A stretch of DNA of 64,000 bases from assembly GCA_033557465.1 (NCBI GenBank), contig JAWIIG010000037.1:1984001-2048000 (forward strand). The letters are read 5' to 3'. The notes below the pieces were generated by a model that had not been told where the DNA came from, ran no database searches, and saw nothing but the letters and a program-made list of their open reading frames with translations. How positions within the stretch are numbered: the stretch's first letter is position 1; every line of letters starts with the position of its first letter. Positions 53,150 to 64,000 of this stretch are shown here, one piece after another. A program made the position numbers and the translations under genes. The stretch is from Ichthyophis bannanicus (lineage: Eukaryota > Chordata > Amphibia > Gymnophiona > Ichthyophiidae).

Positions 53150-55105
53150 GGGGTAATTTCCAACCATCCTGATGTGTCTTCTCAGGTACATGCGCCACCT
53201 CAGGCCATAGGCCCAAATAGTTGGCCACCATCAGTGGGAAGCCCTCCTCAGGTCCAACACATGAGCAACATGTGGTACTGTTACTGTCACCGACACCCAC
53301 AGGTGGTGTCTCATGGGTTTGGGACCTGCACATCCCATGTCCGAATGTTTGGCCTGTGGGATGTTATCTACTAAAGGTCGTACAGGTTGGGCAGCCAGCT
53401 CCAGTACCCTCTGTCGCTGCGACGCAGCCTCAGTGGCATTGACATCCTCCAGGGCTTCCGCACCCTCCCATACATCTCAGGTAACCAAACACACATCTGG
53501 CCGTACCTCTACGGGTTGATCCCCTTCCAGGCCTCTGGATGCCTCTGGCATTGCCCGTGGGGAACATATGCTGCCAACACAGACCCGGCGGGAGGCTCCA
53601 GCCCCCAAGCCAATGTCGGGGGTCAGGAACCTCCCTGGGGTCCACACCCTGTATGTGCCCCTGAGGCCATGCTGTGGGGTACAGGCTATCCTCGCCAGCA
53701 CCACTACACAAGCATCAGCAGCATTGTTGGAGCAGAGAATCCTGCTCAACGAATGTAGTCCACAGGCTCACCTCATGACAGCAAAGCCCTCTGTACCGCC
53801 CCAGACCTGCCCACCGGTGCCGGCACTGTTGTTGCTAACCCTGATACCGTTACCGGTGTCAGTAACCTCGGCACCTGCGCACACGTTACCGATTCGGCCT
53901 GTTACCAATACACCAGTGGCAGGACCATCCGCTGCAGATCGGTATGGGTATTGCTGCCAGGGGCACCCAGACAGAGGGTAGATCCCGTCTCTTGCTGGAT
54001 CTGATAGGTCCAACAGCTCTGCGGATACCGGTGTGCCTATCCCAGCGGAACCCTCCTCTCCAGGGAGGATGATGTCGTCCCCCCCCCCCCGCGGACATGT
54101 CCCTACAGGATGTCATCTGAGTTGTGGCAAATGGTCTGGCTATCACTCGAGCTGCTGAACCTGGGCCCAGGGCAATGGAGGTGGTGATGCCTCAATATGC
54201 CCAATCTCCCCAGGTGGCAGCAACGTGACCAGTGCATGAGAGCCTGCATGATCGCCTACTGCAGATGTGGGGGACACCTCTACCACCTCTCCATGATCTC
54301 GTGGACTGGATACCATGTATCGTGTCCCTCCATCAGCTGGTGTCCGGGCAACACAGATCCCTCACCATCCAATCGTGGTGGGGACTGCGATGAGGAGGAA
54401 CAGATGTGCCATAAGGCATGCCTCTAATCCTCCTGGTCATAGATGCATTACCCTAGATGCCTTTGGACACCGTATCTTCCAGGCATCAATGCTATCAGGC
54501 AGGATACGCTCCTATCATCTATCTATGGGAATGTTACTGAAGGAGGCCTCTGAGGATCTGGAATGTCTGAGCCCTTGTATCCAAGACGACAGGTGATTTG
54601 ATCATCAGATTAATGGCAGACATGCCCAGCACATGTCCACATTTGGAAATAGAGCAGCCTTCGGTTGCTCTGCGGGACATAGTAGGCCTCGGTCATTGCC
54701 ATAGGTGCAGGATGAAATGCCGGGCTCCATGCCACCGACCTGAAGCACTGGGTACAGGACAAACTGGGTAGTACCCCTTGTAATGGGGGGAGCCCTTTGG
54801 AGAACCTGGCAAGGGGAAGCCAATGCATTGGATGCTGACAGGTTCACCATGAGTAGGCTTTCAAACATTACAGATTACTGAAATACACAGAGCTTTTAGG
54901 AGGCCCCTCTGCTCCATGAGGACGTGGTCCTCTCAGTCTTACGACCAACAGGGTCAACCTGCAGGCCACCCCGCTAGAAAGGGACAGCAGTCAGCTAAAC
55001 AGAAAAGGCCACAGGCCTCCCTGTCCCTGGTGGCGCAGCAGGCTCAGCCTCCTCAGGGGCTTGGCCTCCCTGCCAGGGGACATGTGTTTCCTGGCTCCTA
55101 GGGTG
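53150..55105 (+). pseudogene. DIRS gag-like region, decayed
   Basis: Only broken readings; assigned by position between the left repeat and RT. The end (54916-55101) gives a Gln/Pro/Arg-rich reading such as QQGQPAGHPARKGQQ that resembles the C-terminal tail of DIRS gag. Nothing intact. Confidence 0.4.
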
Positions 55106-55299
55106 CCAGACCCCATCCCCATCCTAGCATGGCTCTGTAGATCTGCCCACAGATGGAGCCCCTTAACACAAGAGAGATGGACACCAGGCGGTGTCAATGA
55201 GGGCTATAAGCCTCCCATCAGATGCCTGCCCCCTCCAACAGTGGTAGGAGGGTTCACCTCTCAGGGCAAACATTTGCTTCATGACGTCCATCTACGTCC

Positions 55300-57050
55300 A
55301 GGCCAAGGGGCAATACACAACGTGCCCATCCTCCAACAGGGCACAGGGTGTTACTCCCCCTACCTATGTATCCCAGAGATGACAAGGGGCGACAGGCCCA
55401 TGTTGGACCACCGTGAACTGACAGGATATCTTTTGGGAGCGAGAGAGTCACAATGCGTTCACGGGGGACACCTCAACCATTCCCTCACAGTCTGGATTAG
55501 CTATGTTCTCTGTATCCCAAGGCTGCGTACACTCATGTCACCCTCCACCCAAACCACAGACGATTCCTATGTGTTCTCTGCCAGGGGACGCACTATCAGT
55601 ATTGTGCCCTTCCCTTTGGCCTGTCCTCAGCTCCAAGTGTATTTACAAGGTGCATGGCTGTGGTAGCAGCGTCTCTCTGCACCCTAGAGATATTCGCCTC
55701 CTCCTACCTAGATGGGTGGCTCATTTGCGCCCCCTCAGAGCTCGGGGCAACACATCCTCTACCCTGCACACTGCATCCTCTCCAGTATTCTGGTCTGGTT
55801 ATCAGCCTGCCCATATCAAATCCTACCCCCACTCAATCCTTGGGGGTTACAGGTGCACAACTAGACACCAGGGAGGTAAAGGCCTATCGTCTGTGGCCAT
55901 GTTCTCACCGCATTGTGCAGTTAGCTCCCTCAGCCGTGCTAGGGGCGCACCTCACCACTCGGGGGATACTACTACGTTCACGTCACCTGGCCCCCACAGT
56001 ACATGTGGTCCCCTACACATGCCTCCATATTGGGGCAGCCCAATGGACATTGTCCACTCAGTGGACCTAAGCATCAGGCAGCCTATCAGACAGGATACCG
56101 GTATCAACGCTCTGTATCTAGTCTCTCCCATGGTGGCATGCATCTCAGTATCTGTTGGTGGGGTCACCCTTTCCATTGCGTCCTCCTCAGACACCTTTGA
56201 CAAAGGATGCCTCTCAGATGGGGTGAGGAGCTCACCTCCAGGACCTCTCCACCCAGGGCAGCTGGACCATACAGGGGATTCTTTGCCATACCATTCATCT
56301 GGGACTCGGAGCAATAGGTCTAGCTCCCCAGGTGTTCCGCAACCAACTGCACGGGAAGAGGGCTCTAGCTCACACAGACAATCACGTAGCTATGTCCGAC
56401 GTGGGCAAGCAAGTGGGAACAGGCCCTCTGTCGCCATGTGACGAACCAGAGGACTATGGGCCTTTGCCGGAGGGCATCAGAGACATATCCAGGCAGTCTA
56501 CATTCCAGGCCTTCACAGCTCTTGGCCAGAAAGGCTCAGTCAGGGTCTGCCCTCAAACAGATGTTCCCTTCACATAGACCAGGTCACCAGTGTCCTCCCA
56601 CCCTGGGGAACCCCAGATATAGACCTCTTTGCACGTACAGTGATTGCCAAACGTCCCCGGTTCTGGTCATGGTTTCTGACTCAGGGGTGTCCGGCCAGGG
56701 ATACTGTCCCCTGCCATTGGGGACCGGACTACCTGTATGCCTTTCCGCCCATCCTCCTAATGCCGCACACTTGTTGAGGGTTCAGAGTGACAGAGGTGCT
56801 ATGGGTCTCTCAGCCCCAGATTGGCCACACCAGGTGTGCTTTCCTCTGCATCCGCATCTCTCAGGTCCCACCCCTGGAATTGGGGTCTGCTCCAGATCTA
56901 CCGTCACAGGAGGATGGAGTGCTATTGCATCCCAATACGCAGTCTCCGCATCCCAGAGCCTTGCTTCTGACGGCCTTTACCCCCTAGGCCGTCACCTCCG
57001 TCTGGATGTACGGACCGTCCTTCATGCCTCCGGAACAACAACCACGAATC
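55300..57050 (+). pseudogene. DIRS reverse transcriptase/RNase H, decayed
   Basis: Recognisable pieces in different frames: KCMAVVAASLCTLEIFASSY then LDGWLICAPS at 55646-55740, where the catalytic YLDDW has become YLDGW; and near 56610 DIDLFARTVIAKRPRFWS followed by a YLYAFPPILL-type end, the RNase H tail also seen at 6500. Frameshifts and the Asp to Gly change make it inactive. Confidence 0.7.
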
Positions 57051-57297
57051 GCTCCTATGCTTTCATGTGGGGAAGGTTGAGCATCTGGTGTTCACAGAGG
57101 GGTCCCAACCCTCTTGTGGTTCCAGTGGTATCATTATTGGAATGTCTCTGTCACCTTTGTAATGCCAGTCGCCGGACTCATTCATTTTGAGTCCATGTCA
57201 GTGCTATCGCATCTTCGTGCACACCCATCAATGGGCAACCTGTGCCATCTCATATCAGTAATAATGAAAGGCCATCTTCTGCCAGCTCCTCCCATAA

Positions 57298-60255
57298 CAT
57301 AAGAACATAAGATATGCCATACTGGGTCAGACCAAGGTCCATCAAGCCCAGTATTCTGTTTCCAACAGTGGCCAATCTAGGTCATATGTACCTAGCAGTT
57401 TCCCCAAGAGACACAAGTTCCACAATGCTTGTACTGGGTCAAGCATTGATATCTTCGGTCACTTCTTAATAATGGTTTATGGACCTTTCCTCCAGGAACT
57501 TGTCCAAACCTTTTTTAAACCCAGCTACACTAACAGCCTTTACTACATCCTACGGTAACAAATTCCAGAGTTTGATTACACGTTGAGTGAAAAAATATTT
57601 TCTTTTATTAGTCTTAAATAGTTTACCCTGTAGCTTCATTGCATGTCCCCTAGTCTTTCTATATTCTGATAACGTAAACAATCGATCTACGTTTACCCGT
57701 TCCACTCCGTTCATTAATTTATAGACTTCTATCATATCTCCCCTCAGCCGTCTCTTTTCCAGGTTAAAGAGCCCTAACCTTTTTAGCCTTTCTTCATAGG
57801 AGTATCCTTCCATCCCCTTTACCATTTTGGTGGCTCTTCTCTGTACCTTTTCTAAAATCGCTATATCCTTTTTAAGATACGGCGACCAGAATTGCACACA
57901 ATATTCAAGGTGCGGTCTCACCATGGAACAATATAGAGGCATTATAATATCTTTTGTTTTATTTTCCATTCCTTTCCTTATCATACCTAGCATTCTATTT
58001 GCTCTCTTGGCCGCCGCTGCACACTGGGCCGAGGGTTTTAACATGGTATCCACAATGACACCTAAATCTTTTTCCTGGGTGGTGGTTCCTAATGTGGAAC
58101 CTTGAATCGTGTAACCATAGTTTGGGTTGTTCTTCCCTAGGTGCATAACCTTGCACTTGTCCACATTAAATTTCATCTGCCATTTTGATGCCCAGTCTTC
58201 CAATTTATCAAGATCCTCTTGCAATTTTTCACAATCCTCTTGGGTTTTAACAACTTTAAATAGTTTTGTGTCATCTGCAAATTTGATAACCTCACTCATT
58301 ATTCCACTTTCCAGGTCATTTATGAATATGTCAAAAAGCAGCGGACCCAGCACAGATCCCTGGGGTACACCACTATTCACCTTTCTCCATTGGGAAAATT
58401 GGCCATTTAGCCCTACCCTCTGCTTTCTGTCTTTTAACCAGTTCCTGATCCACAATAGTACACTGCCTCCTATCCCATGACTCTTTAGTTTTGCCAAAAG
58501 TCTCTGATGAGGGACCTTGTCAAAGGCTTTCTGAAAGTCCAGATACACAATATCAACCGACTCACCTTTGTCCACCTGTTTATTCACTCCTTCAAAAAAA
58601 CATAACAGATTAGTAAGACAAGATCTTCCTTGTCTAAAGCCATGTTGGCTGTCTCCCATTAGGTTGTGACTATCTACATGCTGAGTAATTTTATTCTTTA
58701 TGATGGTTTCTACCATTTTTAACGGTACTGACGTTAGGCTCACCGGTCTGTAGTTTCCCGGATCACCCCTGGAACCCTTTTTAAAAATTGGTGTTACATT
58801 GGCGATCCTCCAATCTTCAGGTATTAGAGATGATTTTAATGATAGTTCACAGATTACTGATAGCAGTTCTGCAATCTCATATTTCAGTTCTTTCAACACC
58901 CTTGGATGTATACCATCCGGCCCAGGTGATTTGCTACTCTTCAGTTTATCTAATAGTTGTAAGACATCTTCCCGATGTATCGATATTTCCTTCAATTTTT
59001 CCGCACCTTTAAATACCACTTCAGTCATGGGTAACATCCCTACATCTTCCTCAGTAAAGACTGAAGCAAAGAATTCATTCAGTCTCTCCGCTATCGCCTT
59101 GTCGCCTCTTAGTGCTCCTTTAACCCCTTTATCATCTAATGGACCAACTGACTCTCTCACAGGTTTTTTGCTACGAATGTACTTGAAAAGGTCTTTATTT
59201 CATGTTTTTGCTTCCGCAGCAAGCTTCTTCTCAAATTCTCTCTTTGCCTGCCTTATCAATGCCTTGCATTTGACTTGCCAGTGCTTGTGCTGTTTCCAGG
59301 TTTCGTCGTTTGGCTCTTTTTTCCATTTCCTGAAAGATGCTTTTTTGGCAACAACAGCCTCTCTGACCTCACCTTTAAACCATGCTGGCAGTTTTTTGGA
59401 CTTCCTTCCACTTTTCTTAAAGCGTGGAATACAGCTGGTCTGGGCTTCCAAGATAGTAGTTTTCAACAACACCCAAGCTTGATGTACGTCTTTAACCTTT
59501 GCAACTGCTCCTTTTAGTTTTTTCTTAACTGTTTTCCTTATTTTATCATAGTCTCCCTTTCGAAAGTTAAAAGGTAGTACTGTGGATTTTCTTACTATCC
59601 CTCCTCCACTAATTAAATCAAAGGCGATCATGCTATGATCACTATTGCCAAGTGGCCCCAACACCCTTATCTCTTGCACTAGATCTGGTGTTCCACTAAG
59701 GACTAGGTCTAATATGGCTTCCCCTCTGGTCGGTTCATGAACCAGCTGCTCCAAGAAGCAGTCATTTATTTCATCTAGGAACTTTATCTCCCTAACATGT
59801 CCTGACGTGACACTGACCCAGTCGATACCGGAGTAATTGAAATCACCCATTATTATTACTGCGCTGTAACTTTTGTTAGCTTCCTTGATTTCTTTGAGCA
59901 TTTCATCATCCATTTGGTCATTCTGGCCAGGTGCTTGATAGTACACCCCCACTGCCATCGCCTTCCCCCTTTTATATGGAATTTCAATCCATATAGATTC
60001 TACAGCAGATTTTGTTTCCTGCAAAACTTTAATCCTTTCTGAGTCAATGCCCTCTCTAACATAGAGCGCAACCCCTCCACCTATTTGATCAGCTCTATCA
60101 TTACGATATAGTTTGTACCCAGGTATCACAGTGTCCCACTGGTTGTCCTCCTTCCACCATGTCTCTGATATTCCAATCATATCTAACCTTTCATTTAATG
60201 CTATATATTCTAACTCTCCCATCTTATTCTTTAGACTTCTAGCATTCAACGGTTG
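57298..60255 (-). mobile_element. CR1 LINE, slightly 5'-truncated
   Basis: Minus-strand CR1 inside the DIRS recombinase. The 3' end is the CATACTGGGTCAGACCAAGG tail and TTATGTTCTTATGTTATG. The 5' end is at the start of the endonuclease (NARSLKNKMGELE). Target duplication at most CAT. Much better preserved than its host DIRS, so it is the youngest layer of this nest. Confidence 0.9.
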
Positions 60256-60258
60256 CAT
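57550..60258 (-). pseudogene. CR1 ORF2: endonuclease-reverse transcriptase, one in-frame stop
   Basis: About 900 codons in one frame with a single TGA at 59200-59202 between the two domains. Endonuclease: NARSLKNKM, SETWW, IIMGDFNYSGIDW, GNSDHSMI. RT: SKSPGPDGIHPRVLKE, FKKGSRGDPGNYRPVSLTS, YLDFQKAFDKVPHQRLL, GVPQGSVLGPLLF and FADDTKLF (the F/YADD active site). The C-terminal REEMIEVYKLM-type region matches the fragment at 8680. The first few codons are DIRS sequence, since the CR1 starts at about 60255. One substitution would have closed the frame, so it is recent. Confidence 0.85.
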
Positions 60259-61441
60259 GGGATCTGAACCTGCTTCTGGGGGAGCCTATGGGGATTCCTT
60301 GTGAACCTTTAGCCACCACATTCATGGGACTCCTTTCCTAGAAGATCCTGTTCCTCCTTGCAATGGCATCAGTAGGGCATATCAGGGCGGTGCAAGCTCT
60401 AGGGGCAGACCCACCTGATACATGGTTCCACCATGCTAGGGCAGTCCTTGAGACACATCCACTCCTCATGCCCAGGGTGTTCACGTCCGTCCATTTAAAC
60501 CTGGGGATTTATGTGCCTGTTTTCTTTCCGCAGCCCCCTGCATCACATGCAGAATGGACTCTCCATACTTTGGACTGTGGAGGGCCTTTTGCCTCCTACC
60601 TGTAAGGGCCTCAGCAGCATAGACGGTGCTCGCATCTCTTTGTAGCCTTTGATCCCTCTCACCTGGGTCGTGCTGTCTTCAAGGGAACACTATCCAATGG
60701 GATTGGTCAGTGTATCTCTCATGTCTACCTGAGCAGACACCGTTCTATGTGGGGCCATAGAACAGCTCACAATGTGTGTGCCATGGCGGCCTCTATGGCT
60801 CATCTGCACTCTGTACCTCTTGACGATATCTGTCGGGCAGCTACCTGATCCTCGGTTCACACCTTCACGGCCCACCACTGCTTGGATAATGTCTCCCACA
60901 GGGATGCCTTCTTTGGCCAGGCTGATCCCCAACACCTTTCACATTCATACGCAGCTCCTATCCGCCATCCCTCATACTGTACCAGAGATTCATGCTGGGA
61001 CCTGTCCCCCCTCCCCAGGGGGTCCCCACCTCTGGGTTTCCTATGCTGGTACCTACAGCTAGGGGGCCCCAACATATCAGGACAACATCCTGCCTGTTCC
61101 TGGAGATAGCATAGTCACTCACTTGTAACAGGTGTTCTCTGGGAACAGCAGGTATAGGTCTGTATGGCCCACCCACCTCCCCCCGGAGTTGTATCACCCT
61201 CCCCCTTTCTCTCCCTTTCCCACTCTCTCTCTCATTTAGTCCCAGCTTTTGAGGCTCAACAGGGTGAGCCAGTTGGGAACGGCTGGACGCCAGCATGCTG
61301 GCGCTGTGGGATGCTCCAAAAGGCGTTCACATTGGACGCTGATGAGCATTCCCACGCAGGCTCCGTTGCTATTGACAATAACCACATGTGGAGATGTGTC
61401 CTTGCTGTTCCCGGAGGTCACCTGTTACAGGTGATTAACTA

Positions 61442-61677
61442 CATTGGTCTGCGGTGCGCTTGCTTGGGGTATGCGTCTAGGGAACAGAGCACATAGGTCT
61501 GTGCCCTGTACACATGCTGACCCCTGTGATGCCATGCTACACAGGGTTGAAATGCACAGGGCACCTGACATACCCCTCCCCCCCCATGGCTCTCGCCCTG
61601 CTATGTTGTCAACATGCAGTCCCCTTGTGCATCTGTGGACAACCCCCATGGGGATTCCTGTATATGCTCTTATCCAC
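61442..61677. other. Right part of the coiled-coil gene intron
   Basis: Short intron remainder between the DIRS right end and exon A, including the donor GTGGATAAG on the minus strand. Nothing else seen. Confidence 0.4.
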
Positions 61678-62005
61678 CTTCAGCATCGCGGCTCGCAGAT
61701 GCTGTGTGGCGACGTAGCCCCTCCAGTGCAATTGCCATGCGTGGGGTGGGTTGGCCTGCAGACCTTTGGGCCTCACCGGGGTGTTGTGTCTCCCCCCTGT
61801 TGGTGCCTGCATGGCCATGTTCAGTGGTGCAGCTGGCCTCCACCGTGTCCGCCATACCCACTGGCATGTCCAACCCCTCCGGTTGCATGCCTGCCCAAGG
61901 TGTGCCGTTGCCATCGCTGCTGTCATCGGCTGCCATCGTAGCCTCTGCCTCCTCGCCATCCTGGGGCTCCGACACCTCACATGTATCAAAGCCAACTACG
62001 TGTGC
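61678..62005 (-). CDS. Coiled-coil protein, penultimate exon (exon A)
   Basis: On the minus strand an open acidic frame (EPQDGEEAEAT, AADDSSDGNG) leads into MAIALEGLRRHTASASRDAE, an amphipathic helix. It ends CTGAAG/GTGGAT, an acceptable donor, in phase 1, and continues in exon B at 51903. The upstream acceptor is uncertain: GTGCAG/GCACAC at 62005 is one option; one at about 62020 (GTGATAG) would instead link it in phase to transposase exon 2. It may be the C-terminal half of a Myb-like protein with its start outside the window, or an extension of the transposase gene. Confidence 0.5.
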
Positions 62006-62295
62006 CTGCACATCAGCCCCTATCACATGCAGCCACAAACCAGGTATGGCAGCCCTACACCGCACCAAAGCCTAAAACACCACACACACACAAGCCACCT
62101 CCACCTACTGTTGTGCCCTACCTACATCTGATGTGGATCAGGCATGAGTAGATGTGAAGCTGGTATGGCAAGCCAGTCTCGGTTACATGTCCGTGCAGTA
62201 TTGCATCGTACAGATATTGTGATACAAATGGTAACTAGTATTAGCAGTACACACATATCCAAACAAATGTAAGCAGTAACATATGCAGTACTTAC

Positions 62296-62664
62296 ATGAG
62301 AAGAGCTCTGCAATCAGCTGCCGCCTGACTGCTGTGCCCTCACGTGTGTCGCCATGGGCAGGTGCAGGGGGGCACGTAGGGTCCTCCTCCAGACCCTCAT
62401 TAATATCGACAGGGATGTGGTGCCTGAGAGCAATGTTGTGCAGGATGCAACAGGCGACAATGATCTCTGCCACAGTCTGTGGTCTGTATTGTAAGGCCCC
62501 ACCTGTCCTATCCAGACACCTGAAGCGACTCTTTAATACGCCAAAGGTGCGCACTATGACGGAGCGGCTGGTGGCATGGGCCTCATTGTACCTCCTCTCT
62601 GTACGTGTCCGTGGTCGATGCACGGGGGTCAGCAACCAGGGGCGACACCCATATCCTGCATCAC
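62296..62664 (-). CDS. HARBI1-like transposase, exon 2
   Basis: The C-terminal part of a PIF/Harbinger DDE transposase: DAGYGCRPWLLTPV, YNEAHATSRSVIVRTFGVLK, ILHNIALRH, then an acidic tail and RRQLIAELF. The family's third catalytic residue, the Glu of the V-x-E-R-x-F-G motif, is Val here (codon 62552-62554, GTG instead of GAG), so the enzyme should be inactive. Acceptor TTGTTGCAG at 62665. A donor TCAT/GTAAGT at 62295 suggests a further exon; using the acceptor GTGTTTTAG near 62069 gives a stop after five codons, a plausible end. Confidence 0.75.
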
Positions 62665-63068
62665 CTGCAACAAAGAGATGTACGACATTAAAGCAGGAGC
62701 CCATGTCCTCCAAAATGGACACAGGTATGTATGTGCAAAATAGATGCAGAACACATTGTGACATAAACATATGACACCACATGTTGGGACAGCAGGACTA
62801 TGCATCAGGGTGTGAAGGGCAGACACACACGACAAGGGTGTGGGGCATGGTTTGGAAACATAATCTGTAACCACGACACATATGCAAGCAGACATGTAAC
62901 TAGCACGACAAAGCTCCATAGCAAGGAAGGGTTTGAGGCCCCAACCCCTGATATCACATACAGACAGATGACATACCCACAAAGAGGGACACACCTCCAA
63001 GACAGACATCTGCACATACGGTTAGTAACATGAACAGCATGTGCATGTCAGAAATGATAAATACACAC

Positions 63069-63882
63069 CCAGCAATAGACAGTCCCCATATTGTCCATCC
63101 TCGAATTGAGTGTAAAGTGCTGAGTGCTGCAGGATATAGGAGTCATGGGTGGACCCTGCAAACCTGGGTACCACATTCAGAATATGCTGATGTGCATCAC
63201 AGACAACCTGAACATTCAGGGAATGATAGTGTTTGCGGTTGCGGAACACTGCCTCCCTGTCTCTTGGGGGGACCAGGGCAACATGTGTGCAATCAATAGC
63301 GCCCATCACGTGTGGTATCCCGGCTAATGCCTTAAAGGCCTGGTTCAGGGTCCCCCACTGTTGCCTAGTGTGGGGAAGGGCTATGTAATTCCCCACCCGG
63401 CTGACCATGGCACGCAGTACTTGGTGAAGACAGCGTGAGAAGGTGGGGCGGCTCATGCCTCCTACTGCGGCCACAGATGACTGGAAATAGCCAGAGGCGA
63501 AGAAATGTAAGGCACCAAGGAACTTGACCAAACCCGGTATGGCATGTGACCGGGCAGTCAGGGGCTCGAGGTCAGGTCGTAGATCCTCGTAGAGCTCCCT
63601 AATAGCCCCCGTGCTCAGGCGGTAGAGGGAGATGACCTGGTCCTCACGCATGCCCTGGAGCTGGGCCCTGGGCCTGTAGAGGCGAGGCCGGTGGAGCTGC
63701 ACCTCTGCACGTCTCCTGCCCCGTGCGGGTACAGCCCCTGCCCGGCCTGCCCCCACAGCTGCAGGTCTGAGTTGCAGTGGGTCTACACCCATGCCCCATG
63801 CCGCAGCCCCATTGACACCATCTCCCCCATCAGGCAACCACAGCCCTTCCTCAGTGTCCTCCTCAACCGACAACCGCAACAA
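63069..63882 (-). CDS. HARBI1-like transposase, exon 1
   Basis: The N-terminal and core part: a Leu-rich helical domain (EDQVISLYRLSTGAIRELYE), then GALHFFASGYFQSSV, SRPTFSRCLHQVL, GAIDCTHVALVPP with the first catalytic Asp (63292-63294), and FAGSTHDSYILQHS with the second (about 63140). The frame is open back to a TGA at 63883-63885 without a clear ATG; likely starts are the ATG near 63794 or one in an upstream exon. The exon ends TTGCTGG/GTGTGT and joins exon 2 as LLGDAGYG. The intron is 404 bases. It cooperates with a Myb-like partner such as that at 37766 in active family members. Confidence 0.8.
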
Positions 63883-64000
63883 TCAGGAAGGCTGCCATAC
63901 ACACAACTGCTACAGATGCACAATGACACTGACACCCACCTCACTGACGAAGACACAGAGCCAGACACACAAGCCAAAGAACACTCACACACACAGTGAC

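Larger units (their letters stand above)
57180..60955 (+). pseudogene. DIRS tyrosine recombinase, split by CR1 and inactive
   Basis: The N-terminal part (LIHFESMSVLSHLRAH to KGHLLPAPP) is at 57180-57295. It resumes after the CR1 at about 60256 with WDLNLLLGEP, and reaches NVCAMAASMAHLHSVP (60775) and DICRAAT, then FTAHHCLD (60875). The H-x-x-R box has lost its Arg (HNVC in place of HCVR), the Tyr nucleophile is His, and stops interrupt. Compare the intact box in the copy at 7730. Confidence 0.75.
52800..61441 (+). mobile_element. DIRS-like element, nearly full length, interrupted by CR1
   Basis: The left inverted repeat (about 52800-52995) is the reverse complement of the right one (about 61250-61441): GCGTCCAATG and CATGCTG words match in order. 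An internal complementary copy lies at 61090-61150 (CACTTGTAACAGGTGTTCTC). Between them lie decayed gag, RT-RNase H and YR in the right order. Without the CR1 the element is about 5.7 kb, normal for DIRS. It sits in the intron of the coiled-coil gene. Left end approximate. Confidence 0.8.

Overview
The window is repeat-dense vertebrate nuclear DNA. I see no host single-copy gene, and no bacterial operon, rRNA or CRISPR array. DIRS-like YR elements, a Tx1-clade L1, CR1 and BovB/RTE LINEs, Ty3/gypsy elements with a SCAN-like capsid and a HARBI1-type transposon occur together. That fits an amphibian with a large genome, caecilian-like in my judgement, but this is an inference from transposon content and not a proof.

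Layout. 1-6465: a decayed Tx1-clade LINE inserted into a DIRS element, whose RNase H tail, tyrosine recombinase (YR) and terminal repeats run to 8413. 8414-9095: two CR1 fragments head to head. 9380-10954: an old LINE fragment split by a solo LTR (element C, minus strand, GTAC target duplication). 10955-18657: element A, a Ty3/gypsy provirus with identical 1573-bp LTRs, preceded in tandem by the integrase end of a second copy. 19621-26224: element B, a related provirus on the minus strand with ATAG target duplication. 26229-27290: BovB/RTE remains. 27677-29308: an internally deleted DIRS element. 29612-35470: a large imperfect inverted repeat with direct partial copies. 35.5-64 kb: a Harbinger-type region with a Myb/SANT-like gene on the plus strand, a HARBI1-like transposase on the minus strand and a separate minus-strand coiled-coil gene. 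Their introns carry a 93-bp satellite, a hAT MITE, a 7-kb LTR element with an unrecognised ORF, and a DIRS element that itself carries a CR1.

The most interesting signal is in elements A, B and C. A encodes gag-protease-integrase and no reverse transcriptase. B encodes gag-protease-dUTPase-RT-RNase H and no integrase. Their pol functions are complementary. All three LTRs contain a long ORF (called ORF X here) in frame with the first base of the LTR. It encodes a highly charged protein ending in an acidic stretch and an M-D-C-S/T motif. In A it is fused in frame to integrase; in B and C it has its own ATG at LTR base 28. A and B also share a short leader intron just upstream of gag. This looks like an undescribed LTR-encoded protein in a possibly bipartite retrotransposon family.

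Second in interest are the 7-kb LTR element with the intact 295-codon ORF, the hairpin repeats with compensatory changes, and the coiled-coil gene whose intron phase still matches across a 9.7-kb nested insertion.
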